Source of the DNA: Paludibaculum fermentans
GTDB taxonomy: Bacteria > Acidobacteriota > Terriglobia > Bryobacterales > Bryobacteraceae
DNA length: 64,000 nt
Assembly: GCF_015277775.1 (NCBI RefSeq)
Contig: NZ_CP063849.1
Coordinates: 1,488,001-1,552,000 of the forward strand
Direction of reading: 5' to 3'
Part shown: positions 25,746 through 33,895 of the stretch, piece after piece
How the letters are laid out: every line of letters starts with the position of its first letter
How positions within the stretch are numbered: position 1 is the first letter of the stretch
Notes under the pieces: generated by a model
What the model was told of the DNA's origin: nothing
Database searches by the model: none
The model's input: only the letters and a program-made list of their open reading frames with translations
Position numbers and translations under genes: made by a program

Positions 25746-26275
25746 GCCTCGCAAGGCGCCGGCCCAAAGGACGCCCGGAGTGTCCTGGTGTCGACCTGCA
25801 GGAGCCAGCCGGACCCCGGCTCGTCAAGGATAGCTGGGAGCTTCCGGGCCACCTCTTCTACTCCGTCGCGCAAGCTCTCATCGAGCGAAGGGACCAGCAG
25901 GCGGATTAGCCGCTCTGAAGCGCGGCCGACCGGGTCCTGTCCTGATTCCCACTTCGAGACTTTGGTCTTGTCTGTATGCAGGTAACGTCCTAGCTGCTCA
26001 CCGTTCAAACCAAGATATTTGCGCAGGAACCTCACCTGTTCACCGGTCAGCCGGCATGGACTTGTGACAAGGGCACGGGCAACCGTGCGGTGCAATTCAG
26101 TCAGCCGCGAGAGCCGGACTTCACCATGCCCGCAAGCTGCACATTCGGCCACCTGGGCTCCCGTCAGATAGACATTGCTCATTCCGCTTTCCAGATAGCG
26201 GTACCTGCGGCGCTGGAACGTGATGCGCTCCCCACAGTTCGGGCACAAAGGGTCGGATCTACGGCGCAGGATCAT
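25742..26275 (-). CDS. YgiT/MqsA-like zinc-finger plus HTH regulator (orphan antitoxin-like)
   Basis: A 177-residue protein: YgiT-type zinc finger with CPNC and CAAC pairs (residues 11-14 and about 45-48), then a Xre/MqsA-type helix-turn-helix (TGEQVRFLRKYLGLNGEQLGRYLHTDKTKVSKWESG) and a C-terminal extension of about 50 residues. In MqsRA the antitoxin represses its own operon. No RelE/MqsR-like toxin gene lies on either side. A 17-bp palindrome sits 2 bases upstream of its start codon. It converges on gmhB with a 4-base overlap. Confidence 0.88.
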   Translation of the reverse strand: MILRRRSDPLCPNCGERITFQRRRYRYLESGMSNVYLTGAQVAECAACGHGEVRLSRLTELHRTVARALVTSPCRLTGEQVRFLRKYLGLNGEQLGRYLHTDKTKVSKWESGQDPVGRASERLIRLLVPSLDESLRDGVEEVARKLPAILDEPGSGWLLQVDTRTLRASFGPAPCEA

Positions 26276-26276
26276 T

Positions 26277-26311
26277 GTTGGTATATTACCAACAGCGCCA
26301 ACCCGAGTCAG
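26277..26311 (-). promoter_or_regulatory. Promoter and palindromic operator of the YgiT-like gene
   Basis: On the minus strand: CTGACT (26311-26306), 17-base spacer, TAATAT (26288-26283). The palindrome GTTGGTA-TAT-TACCAAC (26277-26293) covers the -10 and ends 2 bases before the start codon at 26275-26273. The distance from the -10 to ATG is 7 bases, again predicting a leaderless or near-leaderless transcript. Confidence 0.68.
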
Positions 26312-26360
26312 CGACCATTGTGCTGAGCAAACGGGACCAATCTTTACCTATGATTGAGGC

Positions 26361-27086
26361 GTGGACCTTCCAGACGACGACTTCGAACCGGCACCGCCTT
26401 CTCCAGAGCGCACCGCTGCGAGAGCACTCGTGCTGGCAGCTATCGCGACACGCGCACTGGACGAGCCCGATGCCGGTGAATTGCGGGAGAACGACGAACC
26501 GGCGCGGCAACGTTTCCTGCGATGGTTCAATGAATGCGGACTGCGCGACGAGGCGGAACCACAGGAACTCGAACTGCTGGAGGCATCCTTCAGTGGGCTC
26601 GAACAAAAAGCAAGAGTCAATGCGAGCTGGCGCATGGAAGGTGCTGCCGTTCTTGCATGGGCGCTCGGCCGTGCACCCCTACCGTCCATTCTCCTGCAAT
26701 GCGACATCGATGAAACTCTCAGCGCAGTCGGACTCTTGCGCCCGAGGGAAGAAACGGCTCTCGCCGAGCCGCGCCTGCGAGCACAGGAGGAGTTGGATCT
26801 CTGCTCCAGCCTGTATCTGACTCTGCACTGGCGATTGCGGCAGTTCTTTCTCCAGCCGGAGAGAATGAACTTCGTAGAGTTTGCGGCGCAATGCGATTGG
26901 GCGGAGATGCGTCTCGACGGCCTGCAGATGATAGACAACGATGTGGCGGTCAACGGCGTTCCCCTGACCCAAGTGGAGCAAGGCCGGCTCAGGGAACTTC
27001 ACAGCATTGTCCAGGAGCGGCGCCTCGCCCTGGAATGGCTTGCCGGCTTCGAATCACTCTATTCCGATGTAACGACCGACACCTAA
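26361..27086 (+). CDS. DUF4272-like protein
   Basis: A 241-residue soluble acidic protein resembling the DUF4272 family (TAARALVLAAIATRALDEP near the N-terminus; WRMEGAAVLAWALGRAP; RLRELHSIVQERRLALEWLAG near the C-terminus). Function unknown. The GTG start at 26361 is supported only by the frame; TATGAT at 26349-26354 could be a -10 box 6 bases upstream. It is divergent from the YgiT-like regulator, so the intervening operator may also affect it. Confidence 0.75.
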   Translation: MDLPDDDFEPAPPSPERTAARALVLAAIATRALDEPDAGELRENDEPARQRFLRWFNECGLRDEAEPQELELLEASFSGLEQKARVNASWRMEGAAVLAWALGRAPLPSILLQCDIDETLSAVGLLRPREETALAEPRLRAQEELDLCSSLYLTLHWRLRQFFLQPERMNFVEFAAQCDWAEMRLDGLQMIDNDVAVNGVPLTQVEQGRLRELHSIVQERRLALEWLAGFESLYSDVTTDT

Positions 27087-27133
27087 TCCAAGCGCCAGCA
27101 CAATCCGCGCCCCGCATACGCGATGATTGTGGC

Positions 27134-27325
27134 ATGTCCAAGATCGTTCGTTACGAGTTCATGGGTAGCTGGCTCTTCTTCTGGGCGCTCTGCATCACCG
27201 TCATCGGAATCCCGCTCGGGATCCTCTATCTCATCAGCGGCATGCTGAAAGTGGAGCATGAGATGGACGACCCCGAGCAGTTCATCGCGGCCTATCGCAG
27301 CGGCCGCCTGGGACACAAGCCATGA
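27134..27325 (+). CDS. Small single-pass membrane protein
   Basis: A 63-residue protein starting at ATG 27134, with one long hydrophobic segment (LFFWALCITVIGIPLGILYLI, about residues 14-34) flanked by charged ends. No family recognised. It lies 47 bases after the DUF4272-like gene. The longer open frame upstream is a shadow of that gene. Confidence 0.6.
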   Translation: MSKIVRYEFMGSWLFFWALCITVIGIPLGILYLISGMLKVEHEMDDPEQFIAAYRSGRLGHKP

Positions 27326-27376
27326 GCCGGCGCGCCTCTCCATTCCCGACGGCCGGGCGCTGACCGCTTAGCCAAC

Positions 27377-28207
27377 CTACGGCTCCAGAAACATCTCCCC
27401 CATCACCTTGTCCCAGTTCGCGCCCGGCTGCGCCTTGCTGAGATCCTCCATCAGGACGCCGCCATCAGCCAGCGACGGCCCCGTCGCTTCCGGCGACAGC
27501 AGCATCTGCAGGCGATCCAGCTCATCCCGCAGCCAGCCGCTCACCTCGTGGCCATGCAGCAAATGCCGCAGATCCGTTGGCTTGTTCGCCACCGGACGCA
27601 GACGCAGATACCAGCCCTTGTCAGGCCCGCCCGTCTCGACGACCTCCCCTTCAATGGGCGCCAGCACGCGGAACGGCACGCCATTGCGATCGCCACGCCA
27701 GCCCACACCGTTGTTCTCGAGATGCGTTCCCGGCGCAGGCAACTCCACATGATCCGGCGGCCCAATCAGGCGCCGGCCCAGGTCGTCGAGCCCCACCACC
27801 AGGGTCCCGTTCGCCTCCGGCCTCACCCACGCATGACCGCGGTGATAGTAATTCTCAGCCGGGAAATCCAACCCATAGGTCTCTACGGGCACGCTCTCGT
27901 CAACCACCGGCGCCAGTTCGACGAACTTCGGATGGGTGATGCAATCGCGGCAATCAAACGCGTTCGGGCAGAGGCGCGACTTCGTCTCGCCGGAGAGCGT
28001 GTGGCGGCAGCGGCGCTCGCGATCGCTGAGGTCATGAAACTCGCTCTGCCAGCGGATCCGCGGCTCGCGCTGGAGCTTTGCATCCCGCCAGCTTCTCCAC
28101 ACAGCCACGAGAGCCGCCGTAAGAATCACCAGGCCCACCGTGCAGAAGATGGAGACGAACAGGATGTGTCCGAACGTCCAGTGGAAGCCATTAATTCCGG
28201 GAAACAT
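27377..28207 (-). CDS. Membrane-anchored GcvH-fold protein (no lipoyl lysine), last gene of Qrc-like operon
   Basis: A 276-residue protein. A transmembrane segment (about 13-36) is followed by a Cys motif RLCPNAFDCRDCITHP and a glycine-cleavage-H-like barrel (YHRGHAWVRPEANGTLVVGLDDLG ... APIEGEVVETGG). In true GcvH the lipoylated Lys lies 7 residues before the AP of APVSGEV; here that position is Gly within NGVPFRVLAP, so lipoylation is not expected. It overlaps the NrfD-type gene by 17 bases, tying it to the complex. A structural or redox-linked role at the membrane is inference. Confidence 0.85.
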   Translation of the reverse strand: MFPGINGFHWTFGHILFVSIFCTVGLVILTAALVAVWRSWRDAKLQREPRIRWQSEFHDLSDRERRCRHTLSGETKSRLCPNAFDCRDCITHPKFVELAPVVDESVPVETYGLDFPAENYYHRGHAWVRPEANGTLVVGLDDLGRRLIGPPDHVELPAPGTHLENNGVGWRGDRNGVPFRVLAPIEGEVVETGGPDKGWYLRLRPVANKPTDLRHLLHGHEVSGWLRDELDRLQMLLSPEATGPSLADGGVLMEDLSKAQPGANWDKVMGEMFLEP

Positions 28208-29471
28208 ATTCCAACTCCTCTACTTCAACGGGCGCTGTCAGTTGTTTTTCATCGGGGAAGAGCGGCAGATAGCGGAACGAGAACGCGTACACCAGAACGC
28301 CATAGGCGAGAACGGCGGCAAACACGCCGAACTCCTGCCAACTCGGGAAATAAGACAGAAACTCATCAAACGGCAGCGTGGGCAGCGCCAGTGTCTGAAT
28401 CGTCAGCACAAAGCGGTTGAGAGCCACACCACAGCAAGCCAGAATGGCCGCGCAGGTCAACACAACCGGTTTCGCACGCAACCGGGCAGACAGCAGCAGC
28501 AGGGCCGGGATCATGCCCAGCAGGACGATCTCAGTGAACAGGATCCACGTCCCAAAGGGCTTAAAAGTGTAGAACTCCCAGGGCGTGAAGCCGGCCGCGG
28601 GCGAGGTCCTGTTGAGCCAGATCAGCGTATCCACGCTCTTCAGCGCGACATACACCGTGAGCAGTACGCCCGACGTCTTGCCCAGCATCTCATAGACTCC
28701 GCCGCGCACCAGCGGCTTGTTGCTCAGCTTCTCGGCCAGCTTCGTCGTGAGCAGAATGAAGCTGGGCCCGGCGGCAATCGCGGAGAGGATGAAGAGGAAG
28801 AACGTCGAGGGCCAGATGGCGAAGCCCTCGCGGTAAGCAAACGGCCGTCCGCGCAGCACGCCGTACAAGCCGCCCAAAGAGCCCTGGTGGAAGAAGGAAA
28901 GCAGCGTGCCGACGGCAGCCAGCACGGGGATGATCCGGTGCAACTCGAATTCAAAGACCAGGAACGAGGGGATCTGTTTCAGCTTCCGGTGTTTCAGCAG
29001 GATCGGAATGTACTCCACCGCCAGGACGGTGAGGTAGCAGGTGATGCAGAAGGTCACCTCAGTCAGCATCGAGTGCACATTGGGGTGCCAGAAGGTGAAC
29101 CAGGCGCGCGCCGGCTGCCCGACGTCCACGGCCAGCGCCACCATGGCTCCGCTATAGCAGACGAAGCCGATGATGACAGCGCTGTTGATGACGGACTTCA
29201 GCGCCTTCCACTTCATGAGATAGAGCAGGAAGCCGGTAAAGAACGCACCCGCGCCGAGCGCGATCACCGTGAGGTCGAGGAAGATCCACAAACCGAACGC
29301 GAACCGGTTGTCCATGTTGGTCTGGTTCAGGCCATAGCGCAGGCACAGATAGATGGAGTAGGCGCCAAAGGCGAACAGCAGCAGCCAGGGCGCGATGCGG
29401 AGTGCGAAGCCGCGCGGGGAGCAGCGCTCCAACCCGCGTGGAATCATGTTGCGGTCGTCGAAGCTAGGCAT
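28191..29471 (-). CDS. NrfD/PsrC-type quinone-interacting membrane subunit (QrcD-like)
   Basis: A 426-residue integral membrane protein with about ten helices (for example WLLLFAFGAYSIYLCL, FGLWIFLDLTVIALGAGAF). The C-terminal RFVLTIQTLALPTLPFDEFLSYFPSW segment resembles QrcD/ActC-like NrfD proteins. Such subunits bind menaquinone and may translocate protons. The ATG at 29471 is chosen because it gives an 8-base overlap with the preceding ferredoxin gene; the upstream part of the open frame is its shadow. It passes electrons between the quinone pool and the Fe-S subunit. Confidence 0.92.
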   Translation of the reverse strand: MPSFDDRNMIPRGLERCSPRGFALRIAPWLLLFAFGAYSIYLCLRYGLNQTNMDNRFAFGLWIFLDLTVIALGAGAFFTGFLLYLMKWKALKSVINSAVIIGFVCYSGAMVALAVDVGQPARAWFTFWHPNVHSMLTEVTFCITCYLTVLAVEYIPILLKHRKLKQIPSFLVFEFELHRIIPVLAAVGTLLSFFHQGSLGGLYGVLRGRPFAYREGFAIWPSTFFLFILSAIAAGPSFILLTTKLAEKLSNKPLVRGGVYEMLGKTSGVLLTVYVALKSVDTLIWLNRTSPAAGFTPWEFYTFKPFGTWILFTEIVLLGMIPALLLLSARLRAKPVVLTCAAILACCGVALNRFVLTIQTLALPTLPFDEFLSYFPSWQEFGVFAAVLAYGVLVYAFSFRYLPLFPDEKQLTAPVEVEELEYVSRN

Positions 29472-30213
29472 TGGCTTGCTCCTTTGCGCTACGCTCCGCC
29501 AGGCTCCGGACCCAGGGCCGGCTGGAATGATAGTGAACCTTGGGGCCCGTACCCAGCTTGGCCAGCAGTTGGAACGTACCCTCGGCATGCGCCAGCTTCT
29601 GAGCCTCAGTGGTGGGATCATCGAGATCGCCCAGCACCATGGCGCCGGTCGGACACGCTTCCACGCAAGCCGAAACGTAGGTGGCCGGCGGCGGCTGCCC
29701 GTCCGCTGTCGCCTGATCCTCGGCGGCGTGCAGCCGCGACGCGCAGAGATTGCACTTCTCCACCACACCGCGCATGCGGGGCGCGACGGTCGGATTCAGC
29801 GTCGCCTCCATGCCCACCGGCCACTGCGGATCCCACCAGTTGAAATAGCGGGCATGATAGGGGCACGCGGTCATGCAGTAGCGGCAACCCAGGCAGCGCT
29901 GCGGCATCTGCGTAACGATGCCGGTGGCTTCGTCCAGTTCGACCGCCTGCTGCGGGCAGACCGATTCGCAGGGCGGCTCGCTGCAGTGCATGCACAGCAA
30001 CGGGAGGAACGCGGTTTGACGCTTGTCGGCCGGCGCGCCGTTGTGCACCGGATACACGCGCATCGGAGTGATGCCGGTGCGATCAGTCGCTTTCTCCGGA
30101 GCCGGAGCCACATTGTTCTCAGCCGCGCAGGCCACCATGCAGGCGCCGCAACCCGTACAGAGGTCAACGTCCACGATCATGCCGTAACGGCGGTTTTTCT
30201 TCGTGACAGCCAT
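29464..30213 (-). CDS. Four-cluster ferredoxin subunit (PsrB/QrcC-like)
   Basis: A 249-residue electron-transfer protein with four groups of cysteines for [4Fe-4S] clusters: CTGCGACMVAC, CMHCSEPPCESVC, CLGCRYCMTAC and CNLC with CVEAC. This is the DMSO-reductase-family ferredoxin layout. It has no signal sequence, so export would depend on pairing with the Tat-tagged molybdopterin-type subunit encoded just upstream (1-base gap). It links that subunit to the NrfD-type membrane protein. Confidence 0.94.
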   Translation of the reverse strand: MAVTKKNRRYGMIVDVDLCTGCGACMVACAAENNVAPAPEKATDRTGITPMRVYPVHNGAPADKRQTAFLPLLCMHCSEPPCESVCPQQAVELDEATGIVTQMPQRCLGCRYCMTACPYHARYFNWWDPQWPVGMEATLNPTVAPRMRGVVEKCNLCASRLHAAEDQATADGQPPPATYVSACVEACPTGAMVLGDLDDPTTEAQKLAHAEGTFQLLAKLGTGPKVHYHSSRPWVRSLAERSAKEQANA

Positions 30214-30214
30214 C

Positions 30215-31828
30215 TCAAATCTCCCTCGTCGGACGGAGCGTGGATTCCTGATAGATCTTCGTCGCCAGCGGCGGCAACACGGCGGCTGTCCAGTTGCTGC
30301 CCTGCACAGCCGCCGCTTTTGCCGGCGTGGCCGGCACGGTGCACTTCAGCACCCTGGGGGCGGCCGCGTCATCCTGCCAGCAGCCGCCCTGCTGCAGGGC
30401 TTCCTGCAGTTTGGCGGCGTCTTTGAACTCACTGACGGCGGTGGTGGATCCGGCCGCCGGATCGAAGAGGGATCCGCGTTTCGCCGCATGGATCGCGGCC
30501 ACCCGCTTGGCCTGCGTCGTCGCGTACTCGTCTTCCGCCCAGCCGGCCAGGCGCCCGAGGAAGGCATGCGCCGCAGTCACGCCCTGCGGCGCCGGCAGCA
30601 GGGCCTGGGCTACTGAGTAGGACGCCGTGAGCGCGTCGAAGGGCTCCGCGGCATCGTCCACTGTCTCCAGATTCGCGGGCACCGGAATCACGCAGGGCGC
30701 GTGATTGGCCAGGCCGGCGTGATACGCCGAGAAGCAGACCAGGTAGCCGGTCGGGCTCAGCTTCTTCTGAACCACATTCCACGGCGCTGCGTCGTCTTCC
30801 ACGAAGAGCAGTTCCAGCGAACCATCGGGCACGGCTTCCAGTTGCATCGCCGGCACGGAACTGCCGCGGCGGCTGACATACCCTCCGGCACGGCCCACAT
30901 TCTGCAGCTGGACGTTCAAGGCTGCTATTGCCGGATCGTCGCCCAGTACCAGAGCCGGACCGGCCGAGGCCAGTTCCCGAGCGGTATCCTGGATCAGTGC
31001 GGCGGACAACCCCGTGACCTTGGCGGCCGCTTCGACGGGCATCGTCCCAGCCAGGGCCTGCGCCAAGGCGGCCTCGGTCCCCGGCTCAATCAGCAGCCAG
31101 CGATCGGCCAGCCCGGCCGTCGGGGTGGCGATGGAATCGACCTGAATCAGCCGGAAGCTCTTCCTCTTCCAGGCCGTCAGCACGCGCCCCGGAGTCGCCC
31201 AGCCGTCCAGCACCGGCACCCCGAAGCTCAGAATCGTTTTCGCGTTTTCAATATCGATACCCAGTGGTTCAGGGGAGCCGCTCCACTGCCGCAGCAGGTG
31301 GCCCGTGCTTTCGCCCGGCCGCGCGACGGTCAGATAGCGAACGCTGTGATTCTCCTGCAGGAACCGGCGATAGAGCATTGATGCGGTTCTGCCCGGACGC
31401 GCATCCAGGAACGCAACGCTGGCGCCGGCGCGCTTCAACTCAGCGGCCACCGCGGCTTGCGCTTGGTCCATCGTCACCAACTGTCCGCGCAGCAGCGGCT
31501 GCTTCAGGCGCAGGGGATGCCACGGCAACTGATGCGCTCCGAAGGCCAGCGCGCACAGGCCGCCGCGGCTCACCGGATGCGCGGCCACCGGGGCAATGCC
31601 CACCGGCTTGCCGGCAATGCAGCGCACTTTCAGGCCGCAGGCGGCGGGGCACAGCGTACAGGCCGTGAACTTCGTGCTCGGCTCACCGCGAGCCGGAGTC
31701 GGAATCCACGGCCAATTCTGGGTCCAGATGGCCGAATCGTCCAAGAGCTTCCAAGGAATTGGAGTGAAGGGCAGCGCGACGACCGCGCCCGCACTCAAGG
31801 TGATCAGATCTCGCCTGGTGGGTTTCAT
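30215..31828 (-). CDS. Tat-exported molybdopterin-oxidoreductase-like subunit (QrcB-like)
   Basis: A 537-residue protein with a twin-arginine N-terminus (TRRDLITLSAGAVVALP). An N-terminal [4Fe-4S] motif is visible as Cys57-x2-Cys60-x3-Cys64 with Cys92 (CTLCPAAC ... GGLC). The rest resembles MopB domains but is much shorter than catalytic enzymes (700-1000 residues), and no Mo-ligating Cys/Ser/Sec was identified. In Qrc and alternative complex III the homologous subunit lacks the molybdenum cofactor and serves as an electron-transfer scaffold; the same is inferred here. It lies between the pentahaem cytochrome and ferredoxin genes. Confidence 0.88.
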   Translation of the reverse strand: MKPTRRDLITLSAGAVVALPFTPIPWKLLDDSAIWTQNWPWIPTPARGEPSTKFTACTLCPAACGLKVRCIAGKPVGIAPVAAHPVSRGGLCALAFGAHQLPWHPLRLKQPLLRGQLVTMDQAQAAVAAELKRAGASVAFLDARPGRTASMLYRRFLQENHSVRYLTVARPGESTGHLLRQWSGSPEPLGIDIENAKTILSFGVPVLDGWATPGRVLTAWKRKSFRLIQVDSIATPTAGLADRWLLIEPGTEAALAQALAGTMPVEAAAKVTGLSAALIQDTARELASAGPALVLGDDPAIAALNVQLQNVGRAGGYVSRRGSSVPAMQLEAVPDGSLELLFVEDDAAPWNVVQKKLSPTGYLVCFSAYHAGLANHAPCVIPVPANLETVDDAAEPFDALTASYSVAQALLPAPQGVTAAHAFLGRLAGWAEDEYATTQAKRVAAIHAAKRGSLFDPAAGSTTAVSEFKDAAKLQEALQQGGCWQDDAAAPRVLKCTVPATPAKAAAVQGSNWTAAVLPPLATKIYQESTLRPTREI

Positions 31829-31837
31829 GACAGGCTC

Positions 31838-32416
31838 CTATTGATGGCAACCGAGGCAACCGGCGGAGACACCGCGCTGGGCATGGCAGTTTTCACAGTC
31901 CGACATCTTCATGCCTTCATCGGGGCGGACATTGACGCGCAGCATCTTCGCGCCCCAGATGTGCCGGCTGTAACCGCTGATCCGGTTCTCCTCATAGGGC
32001 GGCAGGCTGGACGATTTGCCGTGATCTCCATGGCAGGTCTCGCACTTCAGCTTGCCGGCCTTCACGTGCCGGACATGCGAAAACCGCGCATTCATCGGCT
32101 GACGGTAGTATCCGTGCCAAGGAATCTCGCGGTTGGGTTTGACGTACTTTTCGACCAGCGTTTTTTCGGCCAGGCTGGTGCCCTGCGGCTCGGGATGACA
32201 CCCGGCGCAATTGGAGATGCCCGGGATCCCGCTGAAGGAACCATCGGCCCGGATCTCGTGGCAGGAGTTGCACTCGCTGCCTGCCTTTTCGGCGTGAACT
32301 TTATGATTGAACTGAAGGGGCTGAGGACTGCTCTTGTATAAAGCCCGCGGAAAAACCGTCCAACCCGCGGTGAGCACCGATACCAAGCCCGCCAGGAAGA
32401 GGATGGCGGAGCGCAT
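31838..32416 (-). CDS. Pentahaem cytochrome c (QrcA/ActA-like)
   Basis: A 192-residue exported protein with a signal/anchor (MRSAILFLAGLVSVLTAGWTVF) and five CxxCH sites: CNSCH, CAGCH, CETCH, CENCH and CLGCH. Extra His pairs (FNHKVH, FSHVRH) can supply distal ligands. Alternative-complex-III ActA is pentahaem and QrcA hexahaem, so haem number fits the former. AGGAG precedes the ATG at 32416; the longer open frame is an artefact of the upstream gene. It should exchange electrons with periplasmic cytochromes. Confidence 0.93.
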   Translation of the reverse strand: MRSAILFLAGLVSVLTAGWTVFPRALYKSSPQPLQFNHKVHAEKAGSECNSCHEIRADGSFSGIPGISNCAGCHPEPQGTSLAEKTLVEKYVKPNREIPWHGYYRQPMNARFSHVRHVKAGKLKCETCHGDHGKSSSLPPYEENRISGYSRHIWGAKMLRVNVRPDEGMKMSDCENCHAQRGVSAGCLGCHQ

Positions 32417-32433
32417 GAACGTGTATCTCCTTG

Positions 32434-33351
32434 TTATTGAGCAGGCCAGGCTGCATGCGGGTCGAAGAACTCGTGCAGCAGGCGGAACATCTCGTCGCGG
32501 GTCAGATGGTCGAGCAGGCCCGGCACACAGGTGCCGCCGTCGCACAATGTGGAATCCAGGCCGGTCCCGCGCCGGCTGGCACACTGCTGGACGAACTCCG
32601 AGAGCCTCGAGACTTCCTGCCGGATCCAGTGGATCGCCTGCCGGCCATGCATCAGGCCATGGCGCGACGGAGAACCGGATGGCGGCTCCCAACCTTCAAA
32701 CAGGTAGCCTGAACCATAGGGATCGGCTGCCAGCCGCGCGGGATTGCCGCGCAGGTAGAGGTTGGCTGAACTGATCAATACCTGGTTGGGGAACACCAGC
32801 GGCCAGTCGGCCCCATGCAGGTTCAATACCGCGCTGGGCCGATTCACCCCGCGCTGTGTCGCAAAATTGACTCCATCCAGCCGGCCAATCAGGCGGGCCA
32901 GGAATCCGTCAATCCCGATGTGGCAGGCGCCGCTCTCATGCGTGTCGATCCACATATGGTTGGCGGTGTAATACAGTTTGGACGGCACCGGAATGCCTTC
33001 CACCTGCCACTCATCCGCCGCATGCGAGCCATTGGGATGCGCCATCTGCAGGTAGGTTTCGCAGTACTCAAAGCTGTCCGAACCGCACTTGCCCAACTGC
33101 GACTCGCTGTACGGGACCATCTTCGGCACCGACTGCGCCGCGCAGTACTGCATGAGCGATTCGTGCAGAAACGGGCACCGGCCCGGATCTTCCGAAATGG
33201 CGCGCTGTTCGACGAAAATGGAGCACTGCTGATGGCCGGCCGACGAGCACTTCTCTCCGGAAGTGTCGGTGCGGCCTTCCACTATCAGCTTCCGTAACGG
33301 CGCAGCCTGGCAGCTGCGGGCTCGTGCTTCCCTCAGAAACGGGCAGCTCAC
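32434..33351 (-). CDS. Cys-rich GcvH-fold protein (no lipoyl lysine), Qrc-like operon
   Basis: A 305-residue protein starting at GTG 33351 behind a GGAGG five bases upstream. The N-terminal 120 residues hold two related Cys segments, CPFLREARARSC and CPFLHESLMQYC, then GKCGSDSFEYCETYLQMAHP, which resembles the Cys motif of the distal GcvH-like gene. A GcvH-like barrel follows (YTANHMWIDTHESGACHIGIDGFLARLIG ... NLYLRGNPARLAADPYGSGYLFEGW). No Lys occupies the lipoylation position. The Cys clusters may bind metal or Fe-S; this is inference. It is a paralogue of the last gene of the operon. Confidence 0.82.
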   Translation of the reverse strand: MSCPFLREARARSCQAAPLRKLIVEGRTDTSGEKCSSAGHQQCSIFVEQRAISEDPGRCPFLHESLMQYCAAQSVPKMVPYSESQLGKCGSDSFEYCETYLQMAHPNGSHAADEWQVEGIPVPSKLYYTANHMWIDTHESGACHIGIDGFLARLIGRLDGVNFATQRGVNRPSAVLNLHGADWPLVFPNQVLISSANLYLRGNPARLAADPYGSGYLFEGWEPPSGSPSRHGLMHGRQAIHWIRQEVSRLSEFVQQCASRRGTGLDSTLCDGGTCVPGLLDHLTRDEMFRLLHEFFDPHAAWPAQ

Positions 33352-33364
33352 GGCAACCTCCTCC

Positions 33365-33658
33365 CTACTGCTTCTTCTCGCGCGGCGTCGGCGGGCGCTT
33401 GAACACCGGCGGGGGCACCGGCTCGCCACCATCGGCCATCGTCCAACCCAGGCCCGGAATCTCCATCGCATGGCCCTGCGCCGACAACATGTCCTTCAAC
33501 TCGCGATCCATCGCATTGTGCTTCTGGCGCTGCTCGAGAAGCTCTTTCACGATGTTGTAGCCCACGGCTGCAAAGCAGATGAGCGTCACCACGCCCAACG
33601 CCAGATTCGTGTAGTTGAGCCACATCGTTTGCGGATTGTTCCAATCGATACCGAACAT
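33365..33658 (-). CDS. Small membrane protein, first gene of Qrc-like operon
   Basis: A 97-residue protein: one hydrophobic helix (LALGVVTLICFAAVGYNIV, about 19-37), a charged helical stretch (KELLEQRQKHNAMDRELKDML) and a Pro-rich tail. It is the promoter-proximal gene of the seven-gene minus-strand operon, 13 bases before the Cys-rich GcvH-like gene. No family was recognised. A role as a small accessory or assembly subunit of the membrane complex is inferred from position. Confidence 0.75.
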   Translation of the reverse strand: MFGIDWNNPQTMWLNYTNLALGVVTLICFAAVGYNIVKELLEQRQKHNAMDRELKDMLSAQGHAMEIPGLGWTMADGGEPVPPPVFKRPPTPREKKQ

Positions 33659-33895
33659 CGGAATCTCCTTTGTCTCTTGGCGGCGTTTCCCCTACCAGTC
33701 GGATTCGCCTACACTGTCCCCTGCAGTTGCCGTGCCAACTGAGGAGATGTTGACAACAAAGGAGATCGCTCCCTTCTTAAAGACGATGAGGTCTTCTTGT
33801 GCCGGAATCCCCTACACGGTGTTTCCGAAATTCCAACACGGCCGTTGGGAACCGCCCGCTCCAGGCCGGAGTCTATCCCTCCACTGGGCATAGCT

